A stretch of DNA of 64,000 nucleotides from Zonotrichia leucophrys gambelii (GCF_028769735.1 NC_088172.1:95008235-95072234); one strand, 5' to 3'. Positions 26,301 through 36,215 are shown, counted from the first letter of the stretch. Notes: generated by a model from the sequence alone, not told the origin. Numbers and translations: made by a program.

Positions 26301-27568
26301 CTGGGTGCCTCCTTGACAAGCCATACTGACAGAAATAATAATATAGAAACCCCACTTGCTAATATGCATATCCAACTGCACAGCCAATTAAGCACTAGGC
26401 TGACTGAAATTGCTTTGTTATTCACTCCATTCCAACTGATGTTAATACTTTGGCAGCTGATGGGGATAATAACTGATGGAGCATATTGGAAATTTTGAAA
26501 GGGGATATAAAATTTGTATAATTTAAAGACATTGAGAAAGCTACTATGCTTTACAGTCTTAAAACCTGAAAATGTCTAAATGTTTTGTGTAAGAAGTACT
26601 CAGAGCAGGAGAGCCAGAATGTATTGGAAAATCTGTGAATGAAAAGGAGGCATTTAAAAAGATTGTGATATACAAACAGGTTTGAAATAACATTAAAAAA
26701 GGCAATTATAAGATGAAAATGAGACTTTTTCACCTCTACCTCTAACATCACACTGAGTAACAATGCTTGAACATCTGGAAACATTTACATTTGATGTTTT
26801 AATTAAAATATAACTCTTTCCTGCAACATAAACACATTGTAACCAAAAATGTCATTTCATTAACCCTAATCCCTAAAACTAATTCGTTTATTATCTTTCT
26901 ATAACAAAGTAACAGTTCCTGTTTATTAAAAAATAGTAAATGGCCATGAAGTTACTTTCACCTATATTTGTAAGTCAGGGGTTTCTTACAAAAATAAATG
27001 CTTTCTATACATCATAGGGACATCTTTTAAAGATGTCTGGGTCATATATTTCACAACGGTGGTATAAATTACATCACTGCCATGCTGCAACTCTAGTCCT
27101 ATAGTTTTCATTTGGTGAAAACTCCAGTGAAGTTCAACAGGCACCTTCCCTGAGCAGGAGCTGCCTGACCAGGCTGCTTTGTACTCCAGCACCAGTGAGC
27201 TGGTGACTCTGCTGCAGAAGCCTCTCCAAATGAACATCATTTGGGTGACTCCAGTGCACATGAGCTCTGCCAAAAATGGTGAAACAGAGCTGGCCTAGCT
27301 CAGGAGTGGGAGATCAGTGTGTGTGTCCCTGCTGCCACATCATGCTCTGGATGGGAAACACTGGGGGAGTGGATGTGCTGTGGTAACACACCATCCTCAG
27401 CTCCAAAACCTGCCAACTTTCATTCCTCAAAACTCTCATTTTCCACAGACCCGTTCTTCCTGCCTAGGAACTTGGCTGCTGAAGCTCAACCTCCTAAATC
27501 CCTCTACTGTTCCACCACAAAGGTCCCTAGCACCAACCCAAGCTGCCACTTTCTTAAAACCTGCTCCC

Positions 27569-27634
27569 AGAACCCCATTCTGTTTACTTCAGAACATTGC
27601 TCTGTTCTTCAAGCAGAACCCCATTCTGTTTACT
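27569..27634. repeat. 46-bp-period direct repeat
   Basis: The 20-mer AGAACCCCATTCTGTTTACT occurs twice without a mismatch (27569-27588 and 27615-27634), 46 bases apart. It sits in an unusually C-rich plus-strand stretch (about 27320-27720) of unknown origin, which may be an unrecognised old repeat. Confidence 0.9.
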
Positions 27635-29400
27635 GCTAAACTACTAAATATAAACTGCTAAACCTAAACCACTGGCCCACATGGCCTCATAAGTCAAAAT
27701 TCTTCTGGCACTCAGGTCCTTAAGTGCACAACCCCTACTACACACAGAACTCAGCTCTTTCAGTTCTGCCTGTGAGCATGTGGACCCTATTCCCTCCCCA
27801 TTTTTGCTTTTTCTTTCCTAGCACATGCACATACCAACATGCAGATTTCATTATTCACCTCCTGGCTCCTATTCCCACAAATTTAAAAAAGAAAACAGGA
27901 TCAGTTTTTATGTAGCCTCAACAAGATCCTGAGAGCACAGAAAGCAGAAGCAATCAGAAGTGGACACACTGTACTTGCCATTTGGTAACTGAATTGGGGA
28001 GCCATAAAAGAGTTGACAGTAGAGAAGTGTTTGCAGGAAGACAGAACTGAATGAGGATGATGACAGCCATTCATATGGCTACACTTTTAACATATTCAAC
28101 ACACAATTTTCCTTTCACACCTCATCCATCATGTCCCTGAATTCTTAAAGAAACAGCCTTTCTTCATTTAAAGTTAATGAAGAAGTTGCAACCTCTTTCA
28201 TTTTTTATGGGTTTTGCCATGGACCATCCCTGCTTTTGTAACCTAGAGTATGAACTGTTCTATCTACTCAAAAAAAAAATCCCAAAAAGCCAGACTTCAT
28301 GGTAGATACAGCTATAAAAAAGCAATAACCACCTTCTTAAATGGATCAAGAAGGACATAAATTATCAAATAAACCACACGCTACAAGAGACCACTGGTGA
28401 GGGCTGAGCAGTGTATGTTTTATATTTATGAACATTTGTCTTTCTTTTACTTCTCAGGGCTTCTTTTTACACTGTTGATGTCATGATCCACAGAATTATT
28501 TTCTTATTCATTCCTGTGGTTAAACTTTCTAATCTTTCACCCATCTTTCACCTGAATTTAATGAGAGTCACAAAGCAAAATTGAAAAATCATTTGGTCAG
28601 GCTTCAAAGATGTTTAATTTTGACTTTTAGTGTATTAAAAGACTGTGTGCTGAACTCCTTTTTGTCTAATATGGTGAGCTAATTGCTTGGTTGGGATTCT
28701 GTTTATGTCTCTGTGAGGCACAATACTGTCCACTAAAACCACATGAGCTCACACTACTAAGCAAAATCCCAGCAAAATTACCTGATGAGAATGTTAGCAG
28801 CAAGACTGTGGTTTGGTTTTTTTTAAAGAAATGGAAGAAATCCAACCATGCTGGGCTTTTGGCTTGGCTTATACTACTAGCTGAAATTGTGTTGGCTCAA
28901 GGAAAAATGAAAGATAAAAAAATTAAGCCCAAGAGTGTGGGGGTGCCAGGGGTAAAGGGGAAGGGTGTGGATGTCTGAGGCCTGTGGTGACCTTTATTGA
29001 GTGCCTGAACAAAGTGATCATTCCTCCTTCCTTTCACACTTCTAATTCACCATATTAGAGAGCAATGCTTCCATTTGGGATCGACTAATTGACCTGTCCT
29101 AAAAGCTCTTTTCTACTTTTAGCAGGTGTGATGCTACAAAAAGCTGACAAAGTAACAAAACAAAAAAAAAAAAAAATAAGGCTTCTATGAGCTCACCGTA
29201 AAAACTGCAATTTTTTATGTACAATCGTGTTAGAGGAGAACAAAATTCATTATTAATTCTGCAAAACTGAGGTAAGCTTGAGGGATACAAGGCTGAGAAG
29301 CAAATTCTCACCTGGCTAAGTCAGCAGGGGTTAGGGACACTGGAGAAGAGCAGGTAAGGAACAAGCACACACCCACTCCCCCAGTTCCCTCTGATGGATG

Positions 29401-29457
29401 CTCAGAGATGCAGTGCTGGGCTCCACAGGAGCTGTGCCCAGCACTGCTCAGCCTGAG
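29401..29457. other. Strong imperfect hairpin (inverted repeat)
   Basis: The arms CAGTGCTGGGC (29411-29421) and GCCCAGCACTG (29436-29446) are perfect complements, extended by a G-C pair outside. After a three-base bulge, ACAG/CTGT pair around a GAG loop. Further out, CTCAG (29401-29405) pairs with CTGAG (29453-29457). The 57-base structure is the most stable local fold I noticed outside the CpG island. It is pre-microRNA-like in size but shorter than most, and matches no microRNA I can name. Confidence 0.6.
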
Positions 29458-31032
29458 ACAGAAATGCTTCTGTCAGGCTTGCAGAAGCAAATGGGAACAC
29501 CTCTCTGAAGAATTAATAATGAAAAGAACCAAATGTTTTGGAATGCTGTCAGATAGCAGAATTTCTCACAAACATAGGAAAGCAAAGGCACTTTGTGTTA
29601 TCAAGTAAACATTCTGAAATGCCACCTTATGACAGAGAACATCCCTCTCTCCATAGAATCAGCTACTTAACTTCTGGAGAGGCTCCTGGGCTTCCTATGA
29701 AGTCCTTAAGTGGCAGCTCCACCCCTTCATATTTCATTTTCTTTAACAAGACTTATTTCTTCTGAGAAACCTGCCTTTTTACACATCACCCTTCGACTAG
29801 GTCCAAGGTAATGCTTTCAAAAACTGGCAAAAGGTGTGATTTTAAAATGCTTTCTAAGGAATCATAGCTGGTACATCATGTTTCTTTTCCCCTCATCCTT
29901 TCAGCCTTCCCTCGAATGAATAACAAGCCCCTACATGATATCCCCATATGGGCAGAAACTGGGAGAATAATAATTAGACATATAGACACATGTGTGCACA
30001 CACATACATCTTTAGCTCTCCCCTGTAGCACACACATTACAGAACATGCAGCATTCTCAATCTTGCACTGCCTCAAGTGCACTACTGAGAAGAGTGGTGG
30101 CCTGAATTTCTCAATTGTTTTGCTTTTAATTAGACCAGTCATATAAGTTTTTAAAAAAATGCTTAAGAAGAGGCATTTCTGTGCACTTTTCTAGCAGTTA
30201 TGTATCAAAGGGTATTTAGCACACAGTGGAGGTTTTCAGGTAAACAATGCTACTGCTTCCACCAATACCGGCATTGTTAATCACTGGAAAAAATCCAATA
30301 ATTCCTAACTACCTCGTGCTTGCAACTAGGTCATCTTGCACAGAGAAGCTGAGGTTAGGTACAAGATCTGGTCTTTTACTTTGCAAAGCCTGTAAATGAC
30401 AATCGCATGGTCGTGCAAATGAAGCAAGGCAAGACGAGAAAAATGAAGAAGAATGAAGCTGTATAATCTAATCAGAAACCAACAAGGGGGTTTCTTTATC
30501 TTCTCTTCCTCCCTCGGAGACAAAGGGAGGCTTTAAATCCTTAAAACACAGTCTGGTGTTTCGCTTTCTTTGACAGCTTTTGGTCCTACCGAACGTATGT
30601 AATGCACACTTATTCTGCATGTATTGAAGGGCAGGTTCTCGCAAGTCTGCGTGCAAAAAGAAGAGAGAACTGCACGGGGGCTCTCTAAAAGGCACTGAAG
30701 CAGCTTCCTGTCACTTCAGAAACTAACTACCGGAGCACTGTCGTTCTTAACCAAAATGTATTTGCACTTAGAGAGAATTCCATCTCCGTCCCTTTGCTGC
30801 CCGCTACACTGGGCATCGCCTCCCTCCCTCGGTGTGCCAGCGCTTGCCGCTCCCCCGATCCCCAGCATAATGAGCTGACCTTTTCTTTAGTTCATCGACT
30901 TCCCACCAAGGTAATGAACTGCAAGCAGCGCGATCATCACCAGCGCTTCGAGCAGCGCCCCGGCTCCCTCCCCGCCCCTCGCCGGGCTCCCCGGGAGCCC
31001 TGCCCTGCCCTGTGCCCGTGTGTCCCCGCACC

Positions 31033-31061
31033 GGGCCAGGGAGGGGACGGGGAGAGGGGGG
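31033..31061 (+). other. G-quadruplex motif in the beta-specific intron start
   Basis: Five G-runs of 3-6 bases separated by loops of 1-3 bases (GGG-CCA-GGG-A-GGGG-AC-GGGG-AGA-G6) fit the canonical quadruplex pattern. The G-rich strand is the template strand for NRXN1. A second motif, with four G-runs and loops of 2, 6 and 3, lies at 31145-31169. Confidence 0.7.
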
Positions 31062-31157
31062 AGAAACGAGGCGTGGCGCTCCCAGCCTGGGGCCGCAGCT
31101 CCGGGCGCCTCCGGGCTGGGCTTTCCTTCCCCCGCTGCTGCGGCGGGGCAGGGAGCG

Positions 31158-31212
31158 GCGGGGTGCGGGAAATCATCTCCTCTCCAGCGGGGTGCGGGAA
31201 ATCTCCGCTCCA
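31158..31212. repeat. Tandem duplication, 29/26 bp, in CpG island
   Basis: Unit 1 (31158-31186) and unit 2 (31187-31212) both start GCGGGGTGCGGGAAATC and end CTCCA; unit 2 lacks three bases. It lies in the intron about 300 bases beyond the splice donor. A separate 27-bp periodic repeat sharing CCCCGCCCCACCGGGA is at about 31307-31350. Confidence 0.85.
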
Positions 31213-31501
31213 GCGCCTGCCCCGCGCCCGCGGACCCCGCAGCTACCCCGCGGGGCGCACGGACCGACACGGCGCCAGCCCAGCCCCGGGGGATGCCCGC
31301 CAGCATCCCCCGCCCCACCGGGACCGACCGAGCCCCCCGCCCCACCGGGAGCGGCGGGACGGGCCCGGACCCCGCCCGATGGGTCTCCCAGCCCCGCATC
31401 CCAGCCTTCCTTCCCCGCCGTGCTCCTCATGCTCCCCCCGAGCCCGCCGCAGCCCCGCAGACCGCGGGGTCTGACCTCTGGCGGCCCCGAGCGGCACCCG
31501 G

Positions 31502-31507
31502 ACCCAC
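31502..31507 (-). other. NRXN1: Splice donor of the NRXN1-beta first exon
   Basis: On the minus strand the exon ends GGACACG and is followed by GTGGGT. This is a usable GT donor at the position where beta-neurexin sequence passes from its unique N-terminus to the common LNS6 exon. Reading on past it gives a Gly/Pro/Arg-rich frame with no neurexin similarity, which supports intron from here down to position 1. Confidence 0.88.
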
Positions 31508-31748
31508 CGTGTCCGCCTCGCAAGGAAGCCGGTGACCTGTAGATAGCGATAGGCACTGAATGATGCTTGCTGCTGCCGTGGAAATGGTGAATGTGGTGAG
31601 CGCCTAAACTGGAGGCGCCCCACGCCACCCCAAGGAGGCCGCTGAGAGTGAGCGGGACTATCCAGAGCAGGGCCAAGCGGCCGCCGGCGCTGCTGCTGCC
31701 GCTGCTGGCGGGTCCCGGCTCCGGGCTGCCCCTGAGGAGCCCCCCCAT
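31508..31748 (-). CDS. NRXN1: Neurexin-1-beta first coding exon (signal peptide and histidine-rich segment; partial CDS)
   Basis: Neurexins are presynaptic adhesion proteins that bind neuroligins, LRRTMs and cerebellins. The beta form starts from an internal promoter and keeps only one LNS domain. This exon encodes 80 residues plus one base. Residues 1-23 are a Gly/Ser/Pro-rich leader. Residues 24-44 are a hydrophobic signal peptide ([14 protein letters not shown]...), with predicted cleavage after VAWG. Then comes the beta-specific histidine-rich stretch [19 protein letters not shown], followed by [17 protein letters not shown]. From residue 24 on it matches my memory of mammalian NRXN1-beta almost letter for letter. 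The ATG at 31748-31746 is the first in its frame after a TGA at 31868-31866, with A at -3 and G at +4 (good Kozak). The frame leaves the exon in phase 1 after CAC-G, as needed to join the shared exon starting (A)GTTYIF. That exon is not in the window. The leader before residue 24 seems to differ from the mammalian poly-Gly form. Identity is near certain. Confidence 0.96.
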
Positions 31749-31865
31749 GCTCCGGTGCGCGGCGAGCCGGCCCGCGGCGTCCTCGGGAGGAGCGGCAGCC
31801 ACAGCAACGGAGGCAAACTTTGGGCAGAGGCGCTCGCACACTCGGCACACGGCGCTGGCTGCAGC

Positions 31866-31958
31866 TCACGGCACCAGGCGAGCCATCTCTTCCCTTTGGG
31901 AAAGCCTGTGAGGATCCTTTTCTCCAGGTCTTCTTCTACCCAAAACAATCCGAGACAT
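31866..31958 (-). promoter_or_regulatory. Upstream ORF in the NRXN1-beta leader (30 codons, nested ATGs)
   Basis: An ATG at 31958-31956 (A at -3) opens a 30-codon frame ending at TGA 31868-31866. A second ATG inside it, at 31886-31884, has a strong context (G at -3, G at +4) and by itself encodes only six residues, MARLVP. Both are in the same frame as the neurexin start 118 bases downstream of the stop, and no other ATG lies between. If the transcript starts above 31958, ribosomes would meet these first, so they could restrain beta-neurexin translation. That the leader includes this stretch is inferred. Confidence 0.5.
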
Positions 31959-32090
31959 AGTCAGAGAATCCAGGCAGTTCAGAGCCTTCGCAAAGAGGTG
32001 GAAGCGGGGAAAAGCCCCGTGCCCAAACAATCGTTAGTTTCAGCTTTCCCGGGGCTGGTGCTCATTAACAATACTCCACAGTTGCAAGGG

Positions 32091-32153
32091 CTACGAGAAC
32101 GCCAAGCGTTCCCCCATCCTCAGTAATCCACAGTGTAGCCAATCATGCCACAT
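32091..32153 (-). promoter_or_regulatory. Second candidate uORF in the NRXN1-beta leader (20 codons)
   Basis: An ATG at 32153-32151 starts a 20-residue frame ending in TAG at 32093-32091. An internal ATG at 32117 gives an eight-residue version, MGERLAFS. Another short frame, MIGYTVDY, overlaps it in a different phase from 32146. These matter only if transcription starts above about 32150, which is unknown. Confidence 0.3.
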
Positions 32154-32670
32154 TTCTGCTAAGAAAAAGAAAAGGGAATGCCACTCCATCAGCCAGCGCT
32201 GGGAAAGCAGAGAAAAATCAAACTGCTGCTCTTCCCTCCATTCATCTCCAAACTGGTGAGCCCTCACCGAGCGAGCTCTCTCCCGGCGCGCACACACACT
32301 CACACTCGCGAACACACACTCGCACACTCGCACACGCCGCTAGACAATAATCAGGCTGCTCCGGCAAGCTCAGTGGTCTGGCTATTGAAAGGAATACCCG
32401 AGGATGTTTTCAGGGAGAATAGTGCACCCTTATGAAAGAAGCTGGGAGAGAAAAAAAAAATAAAAATAAAAATAAGCATGCTTGCGAGGAGCAGGGCTAT
32501 GCAAATCTGCAGTCTCCGAACAGCAAATCGCTGAGGCTTGGATGCAATGCAGAGGACGAGCCTATGTTAAAGAGGGAGGCTGAGTTCAGCTCCCACACAG
32601 TCGCGCTGCCTCTCCTCAGCCTTTCGGGAGCCGCGCACTTCCAGAACGCGGCTCGGGCGGTGTGGAGGGG

Positions 32671-32706
32671 ACACACACACACACACACACAAACACACAC
32701 TCACAC
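32671..32706. repeat. (AC)n microsatellite inside the CpG island
   Basis: Ten uninterrupted AC units at 32671-32690 are followed by an imperfect AC tract to about 32706. A related CA-rich, CG-interrupted tract lies at about 32289-32336. On the minus strand both are GT tracts in the presumed promoter or leader of NRXN1-beta, so length variation could matter for expression. Confidence 0.9.
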
Positions 32707-33328
32707 GCCTCTCCTCCCCACCCGCGCCTCGGAGTCAGCAGCACGGCGGGAGCACTTCCCCTCCTCCGACAGTTCAGAGGTACCAGTGTCTCGAAAACCC
32801 ACTTTCATCTTAAAAAAGAACCATTTCGGGGTCTTTTAATCGGCCTAAACTTCGCCCATCAGATGTTTCCCCTCGGTCTATTCGGGCACGGGCTGTGATT
32901 ATCCGGTCATTGCACACACGGCGCCGAACAAAGAGTTACCGGGATTTTCAACTACCGCACCTCGGCCGCCCACCGCAGCCGCAAGCTGGGCTGGAGAAAA
33001 AAAAAAAAAAAATCCTTTCTGGGCTGAGCCCCCCTCGTTCCCCCGCAGCTGCAGGGCGGCGCCGGCAGCTCCCGCATCGCCGCCCGGCTGCGGGGCTCGC
33101 CCCACGCCTACCCCCAAAACAGGGCGGAGGGCTGCCCTACAGCACCACCACCCTCGCACGGACACACACACCGAGCGGAGGGGGCCATGGGGGCCGATGT
33201 CACGTTTGAAAGCCGAGGGTCGGTGAGCTAAGGGCTAACCGGGTCCTGCGCCGTCCGGAGCCGGGCGCGGAGGCGCAGCCCCTGCAGTACCGCACCTGGG
33301 CACAGCAGGGTGTGCGAGCCGCACACTC

Positions 33329-33376
33329 CATCCCTCCTCTCCTCCTCCTTCCCTCCTCTCCTCCTTCCCTCCCCCG
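33329..33376. repeat. Pyrimidine-rich tract (CTCC/TTCC) in the CpG island
   Basis: An almost pure C/T stretch on the plus strand, built from repeated CCTCTCCTCCTTCC-like units. It is a mirror-like polypurine/polypyrimidine tract in the upstream half of the island, of a kind able to form triplex DNA. Confidence 0.75.
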
Positions 33377-33960
33377 CTCCCAGCCTGCCGTGGATCTTGT
33401 GCCATGCCTTCAGCAGCATGAGATCATGGGTGCGGGTAGCGGATGCGTGAAAGCGAGAGGGCGAGCGGTGGGCGTGAGAATGGGGTGGGTTTTTTGGTTT
33501 TGGTTTTGTTTTTTTTTTTATACACATTTCGCGTTAATCTAAACGAAAAACCGCTGCAATTCGCCGAGGCGCTAATTCCCGCGGGTGAGAAGGGAAGTCA
33601 CAACCTTTGCTCAGCCGCGTAGGCTGAGGAACGAGAAAGGTTTTTCGCCTTGCTTAGCCCAAGGGAGGATCGCTGCCCCCGGCCACAGATACGCGCGGGG
33701 TCGTGCCGGGAGGCCACGAAAAGATCCCGAAGCTCCGGAGCAGCAAAAGTGGCTGCTCCTGCCCTGCCCACCTGGACAAGTCGTATCGCAGCCTCGCCAC
33801 GCACCTGGCAAAGTTTTGCCAGGACACCGAGGTAAATTATAACAAAGCCTTAACGCAGCGCTGCCCGAGCCCTTTCTGCGCTCCGTGGAAGAGCAGGCAC
33901 TCATCCCGAAGGAAGCCCGCACTCGCCCTGGCCATTCGGTGACACCCCCAGAGGGAAAGG

Positions 33961-35683
33961 CAGCTTAGGGGGAAGTCAGTTTTCCAACCTGTCTCCAAAA
34001 GCTCCCGTGTGAGAGAAGAAACACCAATTTTCCCAACTATCAGCTTTCAACTGTCATGCACTGTCACCTCCTAAAAAAATAAAAGACAATAATTTCTCTA
34101 AGTTTCGGAGTTAGGGAAAGAAGGAGAAGAAGGTATGAAACCTTAAGGAAAAGTCAGCCTGGATTTGACAGCTCTCATAAAATTAAACCTCCTGATATAT
34201 GTTTCCTGTTGATGCAAGTAATGCGTGTTAGAAACTTCATCCATAAATACCACTAGGTTTTCTATCAATCTGACTCAGGAAACAAAATATTTCAGTCACT
34301 GGAACCAGTTTTTCATTAAACTGTTCACATGTTGCTGCCGTTTTGGAAACAGGCAGTAGTTAACTCGACTGTTCTTAATGATTCTAGACAACCTACAGAC
34401 GAGGAACTTAAAATTGTTATCACTCCTCTGAAATAGGAAGCCGGTATTGCCAACCGTGTAACGATGCAGTTGGCAACACAATTGTGCAGATAAAATTTCA
34501 GCTGGCAAGCCCTGTCTAGACTAGCTTTGCTTGGCTGTGCTGTTCTAAGGCTGCCATCAGGATTGTGCTGCCTTACAGCCGGAGTTTCCTTGTCAGCACC
34601 CAGGAAAGCATGGCTCCATCCCCACTGGGGGATTCCCCATTGGGTGTGTAACCTTCCTGAGAGAGGCTTTCCGAAGGTGCCTTCCAGCCTGACCACAGTT
34701 TGTTCAACTTTGTTTGAAGATCCACTTTGGTGTGGATTCAGAAAGACTTGGTGGAAGCACTCTGTTGTTGGAGGTCTTTGTAGTTTGAGTACCTTAATCT
34801 AAATTCTTGCTCCATCTGCCATCTACTGTGCCAGGGAGGCCTAAAGTGTTTAAAAAACAAGGACAAATGAATAAAATGTTTAGGTACTTCCAAGGTACTT
34901 CATTTAATATTTTACTGAAGATAAAAGGAGTTTTTAAGAGCTCTACTTTATTAAATATGTACTATTTATGCAGCACACATACACAACTGCCACTGAAGTT
35001 TCTAATTTCAATTTGTGCCTGGAGACTACTTGGTGAAGTTTTTTTTTCATCATCTGGATTATAATGGGTCATTTTTAGGTGCAACATTATGATATTAAAC
35101 ACTGCTTAGGGATCGTTAAATTAATGGATTGTTTTGCTGCTCTGCATCCAAACCAAGAGTTGAGTACACAAAGACCAAATCCTCACAAAACTGTTTAGGC
35201 ATCTAACTCTTAAGAGCCCTATTAAAATGTGAATAGGGTGACTGCCCTCTAAGTAGGCACCCCTTTCTGGATCTGGTAATGTGATCAGCACCTTGGGTGT
35301 AGCAACTCCAATTTTAACAACATTTGACATTTTTCTGGCTCTGCACTCTGAACCACAAACAAGAGAGGACTATCCAAGTTTCATGGGAGAGAAAGGTGAT
35401 CTAATGCAGTGCAAGGGTGAGAAATGGGAGAGAATTAATTTGCAGAAAATATTAAAAGATTGAAAATTAAAAGAACACCAGGAAAGTGAAGAAGGAAGTG
35501 TGTATGAAAGCAAGATGGAGACAGGAAAGCAAAAGAGGGACATTCCAGTAAAATCCTCTCTTGCACAATTTTTTTAATTTTTTGAGCAAACCAATAAAAC
35601 TTCTTTCCAATTTGAAGCAAATCCTGATAGTCAGACACTTATACTTTCTACATGTTTTGATTTAAAGAAGGTTGTAACTGAGT
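33961..35683. other. NRXN1 intron upstream of the beta promoter
   Basis: GC content drops sharply after the CpG island. The patch 34500-34760 is somewhat GC-richer and may be an old, unrecognised repeat. No exon seen. Confidence 0.65.
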
Positions 35684-36215
35684 GTCGGTCTCTTTCCTCA
35701 AGTAAAGAGTGATAGAACAGGAAGAAATGGCCTCAAGTCATGACAGAGAAAATTTAGATTGGATATCTGGAAAAACTTCTGAAAGTCTTGTCAAGCACTG
35801 GAACAGGCTGCCCAGGGGGAACAGCCTGCCCAGGGAAATGGTGAATTAATTGTTCCTGGAAGTATTTAAAAGACCTGTAGAGATTTGGGTTAGACTTTGG
35901 GAAGAAATTTGTTATTGTGAGGGTGGGGAGGCACTGGAACAGTTTGTCCAGAGAAGCTGTGGATGCCCCATTCCTGGAAGTGTTCAAGGCCAGGCTGGAT
36001 GCAGCTCTGAGCAACCTGGTCAAGAGAAAATTATCCATGTTCATGGCAGGAGGGTTGGAACAAGATCATAATTACAGTCCATTTGAACACAAACCATTCC
36101 AGGTTTCTATGTGGCACTTAGGGACATGATTCAGTGGCCTTGACAGTGCTAGGTTAACAGGGATCTTAGAAGTCTCTCCCAACCTGAATGGTCCCATGAT
36201 TCTGTGATTCTATTT
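35684..36215 (+). mobile_element. Outer CR1 LINE fragment, interrupted by a younger CR1
   Basis: The first half (35684-35880) carries the CR1 blocks GGTCTCTTTCCTCAAGTAA, GAAATGGCCTCAAGTC, TTTAGATTGGATATC, CACTGGAACAGGCTGCCCAG and GTATTTAAAAGACCTGTAG. The same element resumes near 36109 with ATGTGGCACTTAGGGACATG and AGTGCTAGGTTAA, and ends CCATGATTCTGTGATTCTA, the usual CR1 3' repeat. There is a small internal duplication of the GCCTGCCCAGGG block near 35808-35835. Confidence 0.9.
35881..36104 (+). mobile_element. Inner CR1 LINE inserted into an older CR1
   Basis: This segment splits the surrounding CR1. It has its own copy of the 3' region: GGCACTGGAACAGTTTGTCC, AGAAGCTGTGGATGCCCC, TCCTGGAAGTGTTCAAGGCC, AGGCTGGATGCAGCTCTGAG, and a degenerate tail ending AACACAAACCATTCCAG. 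Same orientation as the host element. Its terminal ATTCTATG repeat is missing or eroded. Confidence 0.85.

Larger units (their letters stand above)
21118..30799. other. NRXN1 intron (downstream of the beta exon)
   Basis: About 9.7 kb of intron. GC-richer patches occur at 21330-21720 and 27320-27720, with open frames on both strands but no recognisable protein. The remainder is AT-rich. The shared LNS6 exon (start GTTYIFSKGGG) was looked for on the minus strand and is not here. Confidence 0.65.
30800..33960 (-). promoter_or_regulatory. NRXN1: CpG island with the internal NRXN1-beta promoter
   Basis: CpG is frequent across this stretch and scarce on both sides. GC content is highest at 30930-31850 and 32570-33930. 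It covers the beta exon, its 5' leader and the start of the following intron. Several CCGCCC/GGGCGG Sp1-type boxes are visible (for example near 31373, 32965 and 33077). I find no convincing TATA box in a sensible position, as expected for a CpG-island promoter with dispersed start sites. The transcription start cannot be placed from sequence alone. The leader above 31748 is assumed to be transcribed for several hundred bases. Long open frames on both strands here are products of GC richness. Confidence 0.85.

Noticed and set aside
30794..31474. Long Pro/Arg-rich open frames on the plus strand of the CpG island (up to 226 codons)
   Set aside because: GC-rich DNA lacks stops in several frames at once. 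The real exon is on the opposite strand, and these frames show no known protein sequence.
31749..31850. N-terminal extension of the neurexin frame above the chosen ATG
   Set aside because: The codon at 31850-31848 is GTG, and no ATG lies between the TGA at 31868-31866 and 31748, so the extension would need a non-ATG start.
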